This document shows positions 19,074 to 26,882 of a stretch of DNA of 64,000 nt, one piece after another (the first letter of the stretch is position 1; every line of letters starts with the position of its first letter). Source of the stretch: Cellvibrio japonicus Ueda107 (GTDB lineage: Bacteria; Pseudomonadota; Gammaproteobacteria; Pseudomonadales; Cellvibrionaceae); contig NC_010995.1 in the NCBI RefSeq assembly GCF_000019225.1, positions 2,364,501 through 2,428,500 of the forward strand, given 5' to 3'. Position numbers and translations under genes: made by a program. The notes under the pieces were generated by a model. It was given only the letters and a program-made list of their open reading frames with translations. It searched no databases and was not told the DNA's origin.

Positions 19074-19622
19074 TCAACGTGTCAAAGCGTCCATCACCGG
19101 TTTCAAATCCCGCTCCCACACCTGGGCATCAACGGCACCGATGTGCTTGTAACGAATAATTCCCTGCTGATCGACAATATAGGTTTCGGGTGCACCAAAT
19201 ACCCCCAGGTTCAACCCCAGGCGACCGTCTTCATCCATTGCACTCATAACATAGGGGTTATGCAGATCGCGCAGCCATTTTTGGGCTGCAGTACTATCAT
19301 CCTTGTAATTAATTCCAAAAATAGCGACCCCCTGGGTGCGAAGGCTATTGAGGAATTCATGTTCCTCACGGCAGGTAACACACCAGGTTGCCCATACATT
19401 TATCAGGCTGATTTTCCCTTTAAAAACCGACTCATCCATTTCTTTAATCCCGGCAGGATTTTCATCAGCCGGTAATATGGGTAACTTGAATGCTGGCACT
19501 GGCTTGTTCAGCAAAGCCGAGGGCATGGCATTAGGGTCAAGGGAGAGTCCGCGCCAGAAAAATAGTGCCAACACAATGAATACCAATAGCGGGGCAAACA
19601 GCATCAGGCGTTGTTTATTCAT
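19074..19622 (-). CDS. ccmG: Thiol:disulfide interchange protein CcmG/DsbE
   Basis: 182 residues. A TM anchor at residues 7-23 places a thioredoxin fold in the periplasm. The active site WATWCVTC gives Cys81 and Cys84. The protein reduces apocytochrome c cysteines before heme attachment. The ATG at 19622 overlaps the ccmF stop by 8 bases, indicating coupling. The family cis-Pro region appears around GAPETYIVD. It is the last recognisable ccm gene here: ccmH and ccmI do not follow. Confidence 0.94.
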   Translation of the reverse strand: MNKQRLMLFAPLLVFIVLALFFWRGLSLDPNAMPSALLNKPVPAFKLPILPADENPAGIKEMDESVFKGKISLINVWATWCVTCREEHEFLNSLRTQGVAIFGINYKDDSTAAQKWLRDLHNPYVMSAMDEDGRLGLNLGVFGAPETYIVDQQGIIRYKHIGAVDAQVWERDLKPVMDALTR

Positions 19623-21633
19623 TGGCCAGAACCCCTGTTCCAGCACCTACAGGCACAGCAACCTTTTTCGTTAGCTTGCGATAGCGCTTATCCGCAACAG
19701 CCAGCAGTGACCCCAGGGCCATAAAAATGGCCCCCAACCAAATCCAGCGCACAAAGGGTTTGAAATGAACACGCATCGCCCAGGCATTATCGGTCAGGGG
19801 TTCCCCCATAGCGATATACAGGTCGCGGAATAACCCCGGGTCCAGGGCAACTTCTGTCATAACACTGTTGGTCGCCAGGTAGCGACGTTTTTGTGGTTTC
19901 ATTTGCTTAAGGAACTTACCCTTGTGATACACCGCAATACGCGCCTCATCCGCGACGTAATTAGGGCCATTCACCTTAGCCAATTCCTCAAGCACAAACT
20001 CGTAATTATCCAGAGCCACCTTCTGCCCCACCTCCATACGCAGGTCGCGATGCTCGTTATAAATACTGGTGTAGCACACACCAATCAGGGTCACGGCAAC
20101 CCCCAGGTGGGCAATAACCATAGCGTAATAGCTCAAACTCAATTTGCGTAAACCCGCTGCCGCACTTTCAGCATGACGCAGGCGATACAGCAGATCTGTA
20201 ATTAAAGAGAAGCTAATCCAGCAACCAATCATCGTGGCCAGCGCAGCACCCCAACTGTATTCATCTTCATACAGCCAAGGTAATAACAACCCCAACGCAA
20301 GGCTGAATATCCATGGTTTTATAAGCAGTTGCCTCAAATAAGCGACACTGGAGCTCTTCCAATTAGCCAGGGGGCCAAACGCCATCAGAAAACAGAGAAC
20401 CCCCATGAGGGGGATAAAGAAGAGGTTGAAGAAAGGCGCACCCACGGAAATCTTGCCCAGCTTCAGCGCATCGGCAATCAAGGGATACAAGGTTCCTAAC
20501 AACACTGCCAGCATCACCACCACGAGCAGGATGTTATTGGATAGCAGCAGCGTTTCGCGCGATAGCCAACCAAAACCGACGGCACTTTTCACTACCGGGG
20601 CACGCAAGCCATAGAGGATCAGTGAACCACCTACCACGACCAACAAGAAACCCAGAATAAATACACCGCGCTCAGGATCGTTTGCAAAGGCATGGACCGA
20701 CGTCAGAACCCCGGAACGTACCAGGAAGGTTCCCAACAAACTCAGGGAGAAGGTAAAAATCGCCAGTAAAATTGTCCAGCTTTTAAACAAACCACGCTTT
20801 TCAGTAACGGCCAATGAGTGAATCAAGGCAGTCCCTACCAACCAGGGCATAAAGGAGGCATTTTCTACCGGGTCCCAAAACCACCAGCCACCCCAGCCCA
20901 GTTCGTAGTAAGCCCACCAACTGCCCAGGGCAATTCCCAGGGACAGGAACCCCCAAGCCAAAGTAGCCCATGGACGCGACCAACGCGCCCAAGCACTATC
21001 CAGGCGACCGGTGAGCAAAGCGGCAATTGCAAACGCGAAACAAACACTAAAACCAACATACCCCATATAAAGTACAGGAGGATGTATGATCAAACCAATA
21101 TCCTGCAACAAGGGATTGAGGTCTTTTCCATCGGCAGGCGGCAGGGGCAACAAGCGATCAAAGGGATTGGATGTCAACAAAATAAATAACAGGAAACCTA
21201 TACCCACGAACCCGAGGATAGCCAATACCCGCGCCTGCATATCCAGCGGCAAGGAGCGGCTGAATAAAGCAACAGCTAGCGTCCAGCCCGCCAACATCAG
21301 GATCCACAGCAACAGCGAACCCTCATGCCCCCCCCAGACTGCGCTGATTTTGTAATACACCGGCAACAGGGAGTTGGAATGATTGGCAACATAAGCCACC
21401 GAGAAATCATCGACAACAAAACTGTAACTCAGGCACACAAAGGCAATGGCCACAAACACAAAAAATGCCGACGCAAATGCGCGGGCCGAATGCATAAGGA
21501 TGAGATTACCGCGGTGAGCCCCATAAAGAGGAACCACAAACAGCAGCAGGCTGAAGCAACAGGCGAGGATCAGCGCAAAATGCCCAAACTCCGGAACAAG
21601 GGCGCCAAATGACAGCGAATAATCAGGCACCAT
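19615..21633 (-). CDS. ccmF: Cytochrome c heme lyase subunit CcmF
   Basis: 672 residues with more than ten TM segments. The tryptophan-rich heme-handling motif is present as GWGGWWFWDPVENASFMPWL, and conserved histidines lie in the flanking loops (e.g. IIHPPVLYMGYVG). CcmF takes heme from holo-CcmE and, with CcmH, ligates it to CXXCH motifs. The start at 21633 overlaps the end of ccmE by 11 bases. The length is typical for the family (about 650). Confidence 0.96.
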   Translation of the reverse strand: MVPDYSLSFGALVPEFGHFALILACCFSLLLFVVPLYGAHRGNLILMHSARAFASAFFVFVAIAFVCLSYSFVVDDFSVAYVANHSNSLLPVYYKISAVWGGHEGSLLLWILMLAGWTLAVALFSRSLPLDMQARVLAILGFVGIGFLLFILLTSNPFDRLLPLPPADGKDLNPLLQDIGLIIHPPVLYMGYVGFSVCFAFAIAALLTGRLDSAWARWSRPWATLAWGFLSLGIALGSWWAYYELGWGGWWFWDPVENASFMPWLVGTALIHSLAVTEKRGLFKSWTILLAIFTFSLSLLGTFLVRSGVLTSVHAFANDPERGVFILGFLLVVVGGSLILYGLRAPVVKSAVGFGWLSRETLLLSNNILLVVVMLAVLLGTLYPLIADALKLGKISVGAPFFNLFFIPLMGVLCFLMAFGPLANWKSSSVAYLRQLLIKPWIFSLALGLLLPWLYEDEYSWGAALATMIGCWISFSLITDLLYRLRHAESAAAGLRKLSLSYYAMVIAHLGVAVTLIGVCYTSIYNEHRDLRMEVGQKVALDNYEFVLEELAKVNGPNYVADEARIAVYHKGKFLKQMKPQKRRYLATNSVMTEVALDPGLFRDLYIAMGEPLTDNAWAMRVHFKPFVRWIWLGAIFMALGSLLAVADKRYRKLTKKVAVPVGAGTGVLANE

Positions 21634-22087
21634 AGTTTAATCCTCCGCAAGTTGCCTGGTGCTGGCCTTTGCCTTTCATCGCTTCAGCAACTTCTGGCGG
21701 CATGTAGGTTTCATCGTGTTTGGCCAGCACTTCGCTAGCCTGGATATCACCGGCCTCTGTCACTATGCCATTAATAACAGCCGCTTCGCCTTCGGCAAAT
21801 AAATCCGGAAGGATTCCTGTGTAGGACACTACAACATCGGCATTACCATCCGTAATCACAAAGCGCACATCCAGATTTTCCTGGGAGCGCACCACACTGC
21901 CCGGCTTGACGCAGCCACCTGCGCGTATGCGGGTGTTATGGGGGACATCCCCGGCAGCAATTTTGCTCGGCGGATAAAAGAGGTTGATATTTTCCCGCAG
22001 TGCATAGGCAATCAGACCTACTGCCAATGAAGAAAACACCACAATAAAAAGCACGATCATCAACCGTTGTTTACGTTGGGGATGCAT
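21623..22087 (-). CDS. ccmE: Periplasmic heme chaperone CcmE
   Basis: 154 residues. An N-terminal TM anchor (residues 9-29) is followed by an OB-fold. The heme-binding motif LAKHDETYMPPE gives His124, which forms the covalent bond with heme, and Tyr128 as axial ligand. The tail after residue 135 is short and flexible, as usual. It lies in ccm order between ccmD and ccmF and overlaps ccmF. Confidence 0.96.
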   Translation of the reverse strand: MHPQRKQRLMIVLFIVVFSSLAVGLIAYALRENINLFYPPSKIAAGDVPHNTRIRAGGCVKPGSVVRSQENLDVRFVITDGNADVVVSYTGILPDLFAEGEAAVINGIVTEAGDIQASEVLAKHDETYMPPEVAEAMKGKGQHQATCGGLNYGA

Positions 22088-22152
22088 AAAACCACCAGTA
22101 TTCCAGATTTGAAGCAGTCACTCGGTTGCCAGTTGCAAGGTTCTATTCGTAT

Positions 22153-22347
22153 TTAGTATTGGTTGCGCTCTTGTTGCTCGCGCTTTTGCTGCAAGCGATG
22201 CGCACGGACGAAGCGGCGCTGTTGCACCAAAGGCACGACAATCAATACCGCCAGCGCCACCAGGGTAATTGCATAGGCCGCCCAGACAAAAGGCCCGTGC
22301 CCATTCATAGCCACAAAATCGACAAGATCAGAAAATTGGAATTGCAT
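22153..22347 (-). CDS. ccmD: Heme exporter accessory protein CcmD
   Basis: 64 residues. One TM helix (about 18-42, FVWAAYAITLVALAVLIVVP) is followed by a highly basic, Gln-rich cytoplasmic tail (QQRRFVRAHRLQQKREQQ), the standard CcmD layout. CcmD stabilises the CcmABC-CcmE complex and helps release holo-CcmE. It begins 3 nt after the ccmC stop. Confidence 0.93.
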   Translation of the reverse strand: MQFQFSDLVDFVAMNGHGPFVWAAYAITLVALAVLIVVPLVQQRRFVRAHRLQQKREQQERNQY

Positions 22348-22350
22348 GAT

Positions 22351-23115
22351 TTACTCCCCGCCAGGTGACTGTTGGGCGTTGGCATTGACAAGGTCGGCCA
22401 CCCATTGGGTGCGACTTTCACGGCGCAGGATTTCCAGGCGGGTATACAGCAGTAGCGCCAGTGCATAAAACACATAGAAGCCAATTACCATGGTCAATAA
22501 GGGATACAACATGGAGGGATCTATGGTGGACTTACCGGTAAATTTAATACTGGCAGGCTGATGCAGGGTGTACCACCAATCGACCGACTTGTAGATGATC
22601 GGAATATTCACAGTGCCCACTAATGCCAGAACTGCACTGGCTTTATCGGCACTATCGCGATGCTGGTAGGCTTGCTGTAACGCAATGATGCCCAGGTACA
22701 GGAAAAACAGAATCAACATGGACGTGATACGGGCATCCCACTCCCACCAGGTTCCCCAGGTCGGCTTGCCCCAAATGGACCCGGTCACCAAAGCGACAAA
22801 AGTCAGTACCGCGCCGAGGGGGGCTGCCGACTTCATCACCATGAATGACAGTTTCATCTTCCAAATCAGGCCAATGGCACCGGCAATCGCCATGATGTAA
22901 TAGCCCGCCAAGGCCAGGAAAGCGGCAGGCACATGGATATAGATAATGCGATAACTATTACCCTGTTTGAAGTCTGCCGGGGAAAAGGCCAACCCCCAAA
23001 TACCGCCACCCAGTAACAAGACCAGACTGACAAGACTCAGCCAGGGCAGCCAGGGAGTTGTTTTTTCATAGAACCAACGGGGTGATCCCAAGCGGTGAAA
23101 CCATTGCCAAGCCAT
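22351..23115 (-). CDS. ccmC: Heme exporter subunit CcmC
   Basis: 254 residues with six TM segments. The heme-handling signature TWWEWDARITS is present, with conserved His residues in the flanking periplasmic loops (IIYIHVPAAFLALAGY and YTLHQP). CcmC presents heme to CcmE. It lies between ccmB and ccmD on the same strand; the 71-base gap to ccmB is AT-rich. Confidence 0.96.
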   Translation of the reverse strand: MAWQWFHRLGSPRWFYEKTTPWLPWLSLVSLVLLLGGGIWGLAFSPADFKQGNSYRIIYIHVPAAFLALAGYYIMAIAGAIGLIWKMKLSFMVMKSAAPLGAVLTFVALVTGSIWGKPTWGTWWEWDARITSMLILFFLYLGIIALQQAYQHRDSADKASAVLALVGTVNIPIIYKSVDWWYTLHQPASIKFTGKSTIDPSMLYPLLTMVIGFYVFYALALLLYTRLEILRRESRTQWVADLVNANAQQSPGGE

Positions 23116-23186
23116 AATCCGAGTCTCTTCAGCTGTTTGTATTATTGCTTTTTGACTTTACGTTACATCGATAACTAATTGATATT

Positions 23187-23888
23187 TCATGAGTTACTAC
23201 TAATGCGCAACGCGCCAGCCGCTGCCAGGGGTGCCAACACCAACGCCAGTGCCAGCATGGCTCCCAAAACAGCCAGCTGCATTGCCAGCGGGTTGGATCC
23301 CACCGCTGACTGCACCGCACTAGCCCCGAAAATCAACACCGGGATATACAAGGGCATCACGACTAGCGACAGCAATAACCCCCCCTTACGCAAGGATACG
23401 GTTAGGGCTGCCCCTACCGCCCCTATCAGGCTCATAGCGGCCGTGCCCAGCAACAGGGAGAACACCAATGGCAAATAGCCCTGTCCCGGTAGGCTCAGCA
23501 TCAACCCCAGCAGCGGGGATAATAGCGCAATGGGTACACCGGTTGTCAGCCAATGCACCAATACTTTGGCTAACACCACAAAATAAACCGGTTGGGGACT
23601 GATCAGGATTTGCTCCAGGGTGCCGTCCTCAAAATCGCTGCGGAATAGACCGTCAAGGGAGAGCATAGTTGCCAGCAGGGCCATCACCCAGAGGATACCG
23701 GGGGCAAGCATCGCCAGGACCTTCTTTTCGGGACTGATTCCCAAGGGAATCAGGGTAATAACGATCAGGAAAAACACCAGCGGATTCAGCAAATCTGCGC
23801 CGTGGCGAATGGCAATTAACCAGTCGCGCCTCAGGCTGGCGAGAAAACCGCTGAACACACCGGGAATAGCGGCAGGAGAGCTCTTCAT
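23187..23888 (-). CDS. ccmB: Heme exporter permease CcmB
   Basis: 233 residues, six predicted TM segments, with the family pattern LRRDWLIAIRHGADLLNPLVFF at the N-terminus and DFEDGTLEQIL after the first TM helices. It is the membrane partner of CcmA; together they use ATP to release holo-CcmE from CcmC. The start overlaps the ccmA stop at 23888. Confidence 0.96.
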   Translation of the reverse strand: MKSSPAAIPGVFSGFLASLRRDWLIAIRHGADLLNPLVFFLIVITLIPLGISPEKKVLAMLAPGILWVMALLATMLSLDGLFRSDFEDGTLEQILISPQPVYFVVLAKVLVHWLTTGVPIALLSPLLGLMLSLPGQGYLPLVFSLLLGTAAMSLIGAVGAALTVSLRKGGLLLSLVVMPLYIPVLIFGASAVQSAVGSNPLAMQLAVLGAMLALALVLAPLAAAGALRISSNS

Positions 23889-24553
23889 CAGGCCTTCTCT
23901 CCACTAGCGTAGCGACCGGCAGGGACGGGCCGATAATCCAGCAAATTTAACTGGCGCAGACCTGGCAGGTTTAAATCCTGGTGGGACGTGAGTATCACAA
24001 GGCCACCACGGCCGGATTGTTCCAGCATCAAGGATTCCAGCGCTTTTACACCCGGCTTGTCGATGGCAGTGAAAGGCTCATCCAGTATCCATACATCCGC
24101 ACGGGATAAATACAGGCGCGCCAAGGCAACCCTGCGCAATTGGCCCGCCGACAACTGGTAGCAGGCCGTGTCTTCATAACCTGCCAGCCCTACCCTGGCC
24201 AACGCTTCCTCAATTGCCATGCGCACAGGCAGCTGGGCAGTGTACCAACACAGGTTTTCCAGAGGGGTGAGCGCTTTTTTAATACCGGGCATATGCCCGA
24301 GGTAGAGACAGCGGGTGGTGTAATCCCAGGGGTGGGTGGCAATGGATTTTCCCTGGAAGAGAATGTCGCCACTGACATCATTGCTAACTGTCGCCAATAC
24401 CCGCAACAAACTGGTTTTTCCTGCACCATTGGGGCCTAACACCTGAAGAATCTCGCCAGCGCCTAATGCCATGGATAAACCCGTGAATAGCAAACGCTGA
24501 TCTCGCTCCAGAGCGAGATTACGGATTTCCAACAGGGGTGAGGATTGGCTCAA
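23888..24553 (-). CDS. ccmA: Heme exporter ATP-binding protein CcmA
   Basis: 221-residue ABC ATPase. Walker A is GPNGAGKTS, the signature is LSAGQLRRVALARL, Walker B is VWILDEPFTAID, and an H-loop lies in LTSHQDL. This is the first gene of the ccm operon on the minus strand and is divergent from the fliK-like gene. The length is that of standard CcmA (about 205-220). Confidence 0.95.
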   Translation of the reverse strand: MSQSSPLLEIRNLALERDQRLLFTGLSMALGAGEILQVLGPNGAGKTSLLRVLATVSNDVSGDILFQGKSIATHPWDYTTRCLYLGHMPGIKKALTPLENLCWYTAQLPVRMAIEEALARVGLAGYEDTACYQLSAGQLRRVALARLYLSRADVWILDEPFTAIDKPGVKALESLMLEQSGRGGLVILTSHQDLNLPGLRQLNLLDYRPVPAGRYASGEKA

Positions 24554-24836
24554 AAGTATCTCTCAATCAGGGTTGCTAACAGGTGCACGGTCGTTATTGG
24601 TTATACCTGATCTGCTTCGGCGGTCGCGAAAAGGCTTTACTGTACTCGCCCATATAAGATTCATATCGGCGCCAGTCGCTACGAGCATTCAGTTATCGCA
24701 TATTTTGCCGCTATACTCACGGGCGAGCGGCGATTATAAACACCTCGCCCGACCCTGCGCAGCTGTAAATCGCATTTTTAACGGTTGCGCTATAAATATC
24801 CCTGCAGACACCTTTTACTCCTGTGGATTAGTGCCC
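24554..24836. other. Divergent intergenic region ccmA / fliK-like
   Basis: 283 bases. An 8-bp inverted repeat CGGGCGAG/CTCGCCCG (24720-24727 with 24744-24751) encloses an AT-rich loop with TATAAA. A TATACT at about 24711 with TTCAGT 18 bases upstream is a possible weak promoter toward fliK. Nothing else was recognised; no convincing flagellar sigma site. Confidence 0.35.
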
Positions 24837-26546
24837 ATGGATCTCAGCAAAGTCAACGAGAGCCTGCTCAATAACCTGCAACAGCGCCAGGTAGAGCAAG
24901 TGCAGGTACTGAGCAAGGTGCTGGGCATTAAACTGGGTGATCAATTTCTGGCCCAGGTACAGCAATTAACCAACGTCACTGGTGAAGAGCGAGCCCAATT
25001 GCTGTCCCGGATAAACCAGCAATTACAGCAAGTTAACCAGGCATCAACCAGCCCCGCCGCCAAAGCGCTGGTTAACCAGCTACTCGCCCAGCAGGCGCTG
25101 GTGCAGTCCACGCCATTGCACTGGGTTAACCTGCAGGCATTAGCCAATCCATCCAACACATCGCCCGTCAATACATCGCTGGCCAATAAGCTGGCCGGCC
25201 TTGTGCTTTACACCAACCTGCCATTGGATACAGGCCAAACCCTACTGCTTAAGCTGGACGCCAACCACCGCCTGGTTATCCAGGGCGCACTGGCCACCGG
25301 GGTACAAGCGCAGTTGCCAGGTTTAAGTAGCCAGCCACTTTCCGTTGAGCAATTAAAAATCCTGTTAACCCAAGTAAAACCATTACCCATTCCGACTGCA
25401 ACCAATCCCCCCACCCTACCCACAGATCCAAAGGCATCATCCCTGGAGGGGCTGCGGAACAGTTTGCTAAATCTCCTGCCGTATAAAGACCAGCAGACAG
25501 GGTTGCTCGATCAGCTGGAACAATTCATCCAGCAGACACGCCAGATTCCGACACAGGAGCGAGGCAATTGGCTATCGAGCCAGCTGCAACAGGCATTAAA
25601 TAGCCTCGCCAACCAATTGCGTAGCGAACCACAATTGACGCATCCCAAATTACTGGGAGAAGCGCTGCGCAATAACGGGGTTTTCTTCGAGCATAAACTT
25701 GGCCAACTGGCAACCGGCAACACCGGTAATGCACTAACCAGCAAGACCAGGGGCGGAGAAAATGGAGCAGGCATAACCAATAACCCTGGACCTGGTAGCG
25801 GAGGCAAAATACCCAATATCCAGCCGCTGGTACGACAGGACGTAAAAGCCGGGTTGTTAAACCTGCTGCACTTGTTGGAAACCGAACTCACCAGCCTCGC
25901 CCTACCCGTTACACCAGGTCAACACCCACTTAACACTCTGGGCACGCAACCAACATCACCATTAGCAAACCTATTTGTATTGCTGATGGGAATGCATAGC
26001 GCCGGAGGACAGGATGCGCGCACCGACCACAAAGTATTACGCCAGCAATTACTGATGTTATTACACCAGCAAACCCTGGGCAGCCTTGCCAAGATTCAAC
26101 TGCAACAACTCCATGCACTCAATTACCAGCAGGAACAGGCGGACACACCATTGCCTGGGCAATCCTTCCAACTGGATATTCCCCTCCGCCAGGGGCAGGA
26201 ACTGCAACATTTGCAACTGCTGCTGGAATACCACTGGGTTGACGATGAAACCCGGGAACAACAGGAAACAAACAACAAGGTTCGCCAATGGCAAGTCATG
26301 CTGAACTTTGATTTATCCAGTGTTGGCAAATTCTATGTACAGCTGACCCTGCTGGGCGAAAACCTCTCCGCCAATTTTTGGGCGGAGCGCCCTGCCACCC
26401 TGGAAAAAACACGGGCAAGGCTCGCACAATTGCAAACACAATTGGAAAAGGAAGGATTGATGATCAAAAGCCTGCAATGCCTGCAGGGCTTGCCACCACA
26501 ACCCAAAATGTCCCTCGGTTATGCACTGGTGGATGTTAAAACCTGA
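24837..26546 (+). CDS. FliK-like flagellar hook-length control domain protein
   Basis: 569 residues from ATG 24837; the frame is open further upstream but that stretch is intergenic. Residues 1-430 are rich in Gln, Leu, Asn and Pro with low complexity, as in FliK molecular-ruler regions. The C-terminal 140 residues (LLEYHW..., NFDLSSVGKFYVQLTLLG, ANFWAERPATLEKTRARLAQL) match the FliK C-terminal Flg_hook domain. It is not in a flagellar operon here; the next gene is an FlhB C-terminal-like protein, its expected partner. It may tune type III export rather than be the main FliK. Confidence 0.82.
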   Translation: MDLSKVNESLLNNLQQRQVEQVQVLSKVLGIKLGDQFLAQVQQLTNVTGEERAQLLSRINQQLQQVNQASTSPAAKALVNQLLAQQALVQSTPLHWVNLQALANPSNTSPVNTSLANKLAGLVLYTNLPLDTGQTLLLKLDANHRLVIQGALATGVQAQLPGLSSQPLSVEQLKILLTQVKPLPIPTATNPPTLPTDPKASSLEGLRNSLLNLLPYKDQQTGLLDQLEQFIQQTRQIPTQERGNWLSSQLQQALNSLANQLRSEPQLTHPKLLGEALRNNGVFFEHKLGQLATGNTGNALTSKTRGGENGAGITNNPGPGSGGKIPNIQPLVRQDVKAGLLNLLHLLETELTSLALPVTPGQHPLNTLGTQPTSPLANLFVLLMGMHSAGGQDARTDHKVLRQQLLMLLHQQTLGSLAKIQLQQLHALNYQQEQADTPLPGQSFQLDIPLRQGQELQHLQLLLEYHWVDDETREQQETNNKVRQWQVMLNFDLSSVGKFYVQLTLLGENLSANFWAERPATLEKTRARLAQLQTQLEKEGLMIKSLQCLQGLPPQPKMSLGYALVDVKT

Positions 26547-26558
26547 GAAAAGTCCTCC

Positions 26559-26861
26559 ATGAAGACATCACAACAGGCTAAACCGGCGAAGGCTGTCGCA
26601 CTCTTTTATGATGGAGTCAATGCGCCCCAGGTGACGGCAAAAGGTGCTGGTAAGGTTGCCGAGGAAATTATTGCCATCGCACAGGAACATGGCGTTCCTT
26701 TGTGTGACAATCCATCGCTGGTGGATTTATTGGTCAACCTGGAATTGGGCGATGAGGTTCCCGAAGCACTTTATATTGCGGTGGCCTATATCATCGCCTT
26801 TGCGTATCAACTGGAAGGAAAGACAGCGGAGGATATCCCCTCCGCAAAACCCGCACTTTAA
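26559..26861 (+). CDS. FlhB C-terminal-domain-like protein (export apparatus switch family)
   Basis: 100 residues: only the cytoplasmic domain of FlhB/YscU, with no TM helices. The core AVALFYDGVNAPQVTAKGAG...AEEIIAIAQEHGVPLCDNPSLVDLL aligns with the FlhB C-terminal half, with the AxxxGVP motif kept as AQEHGVP. The autocleavage motif NPTH is absent, as expected for the short FhlB/FlhB2 type, which represents the fragment after cleavage. It starts 12 nt after the fliK-like stop. The likely role is binding FliK-like protein or substituting in the export switch; inference. Confidence 0.85.
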   Translation: MKTSQQAKPAKAVALFYDGVNAPQVTAKGAGKVAEEIIAIAQEHGVPLCDNPSLVDLLVNLELGDEVPEALYIAVAYIIAFAYQLEGKTAEDIPSAKPAL

Positions 26862-26882
26862 GAACCTGTATCGGCATGGATG

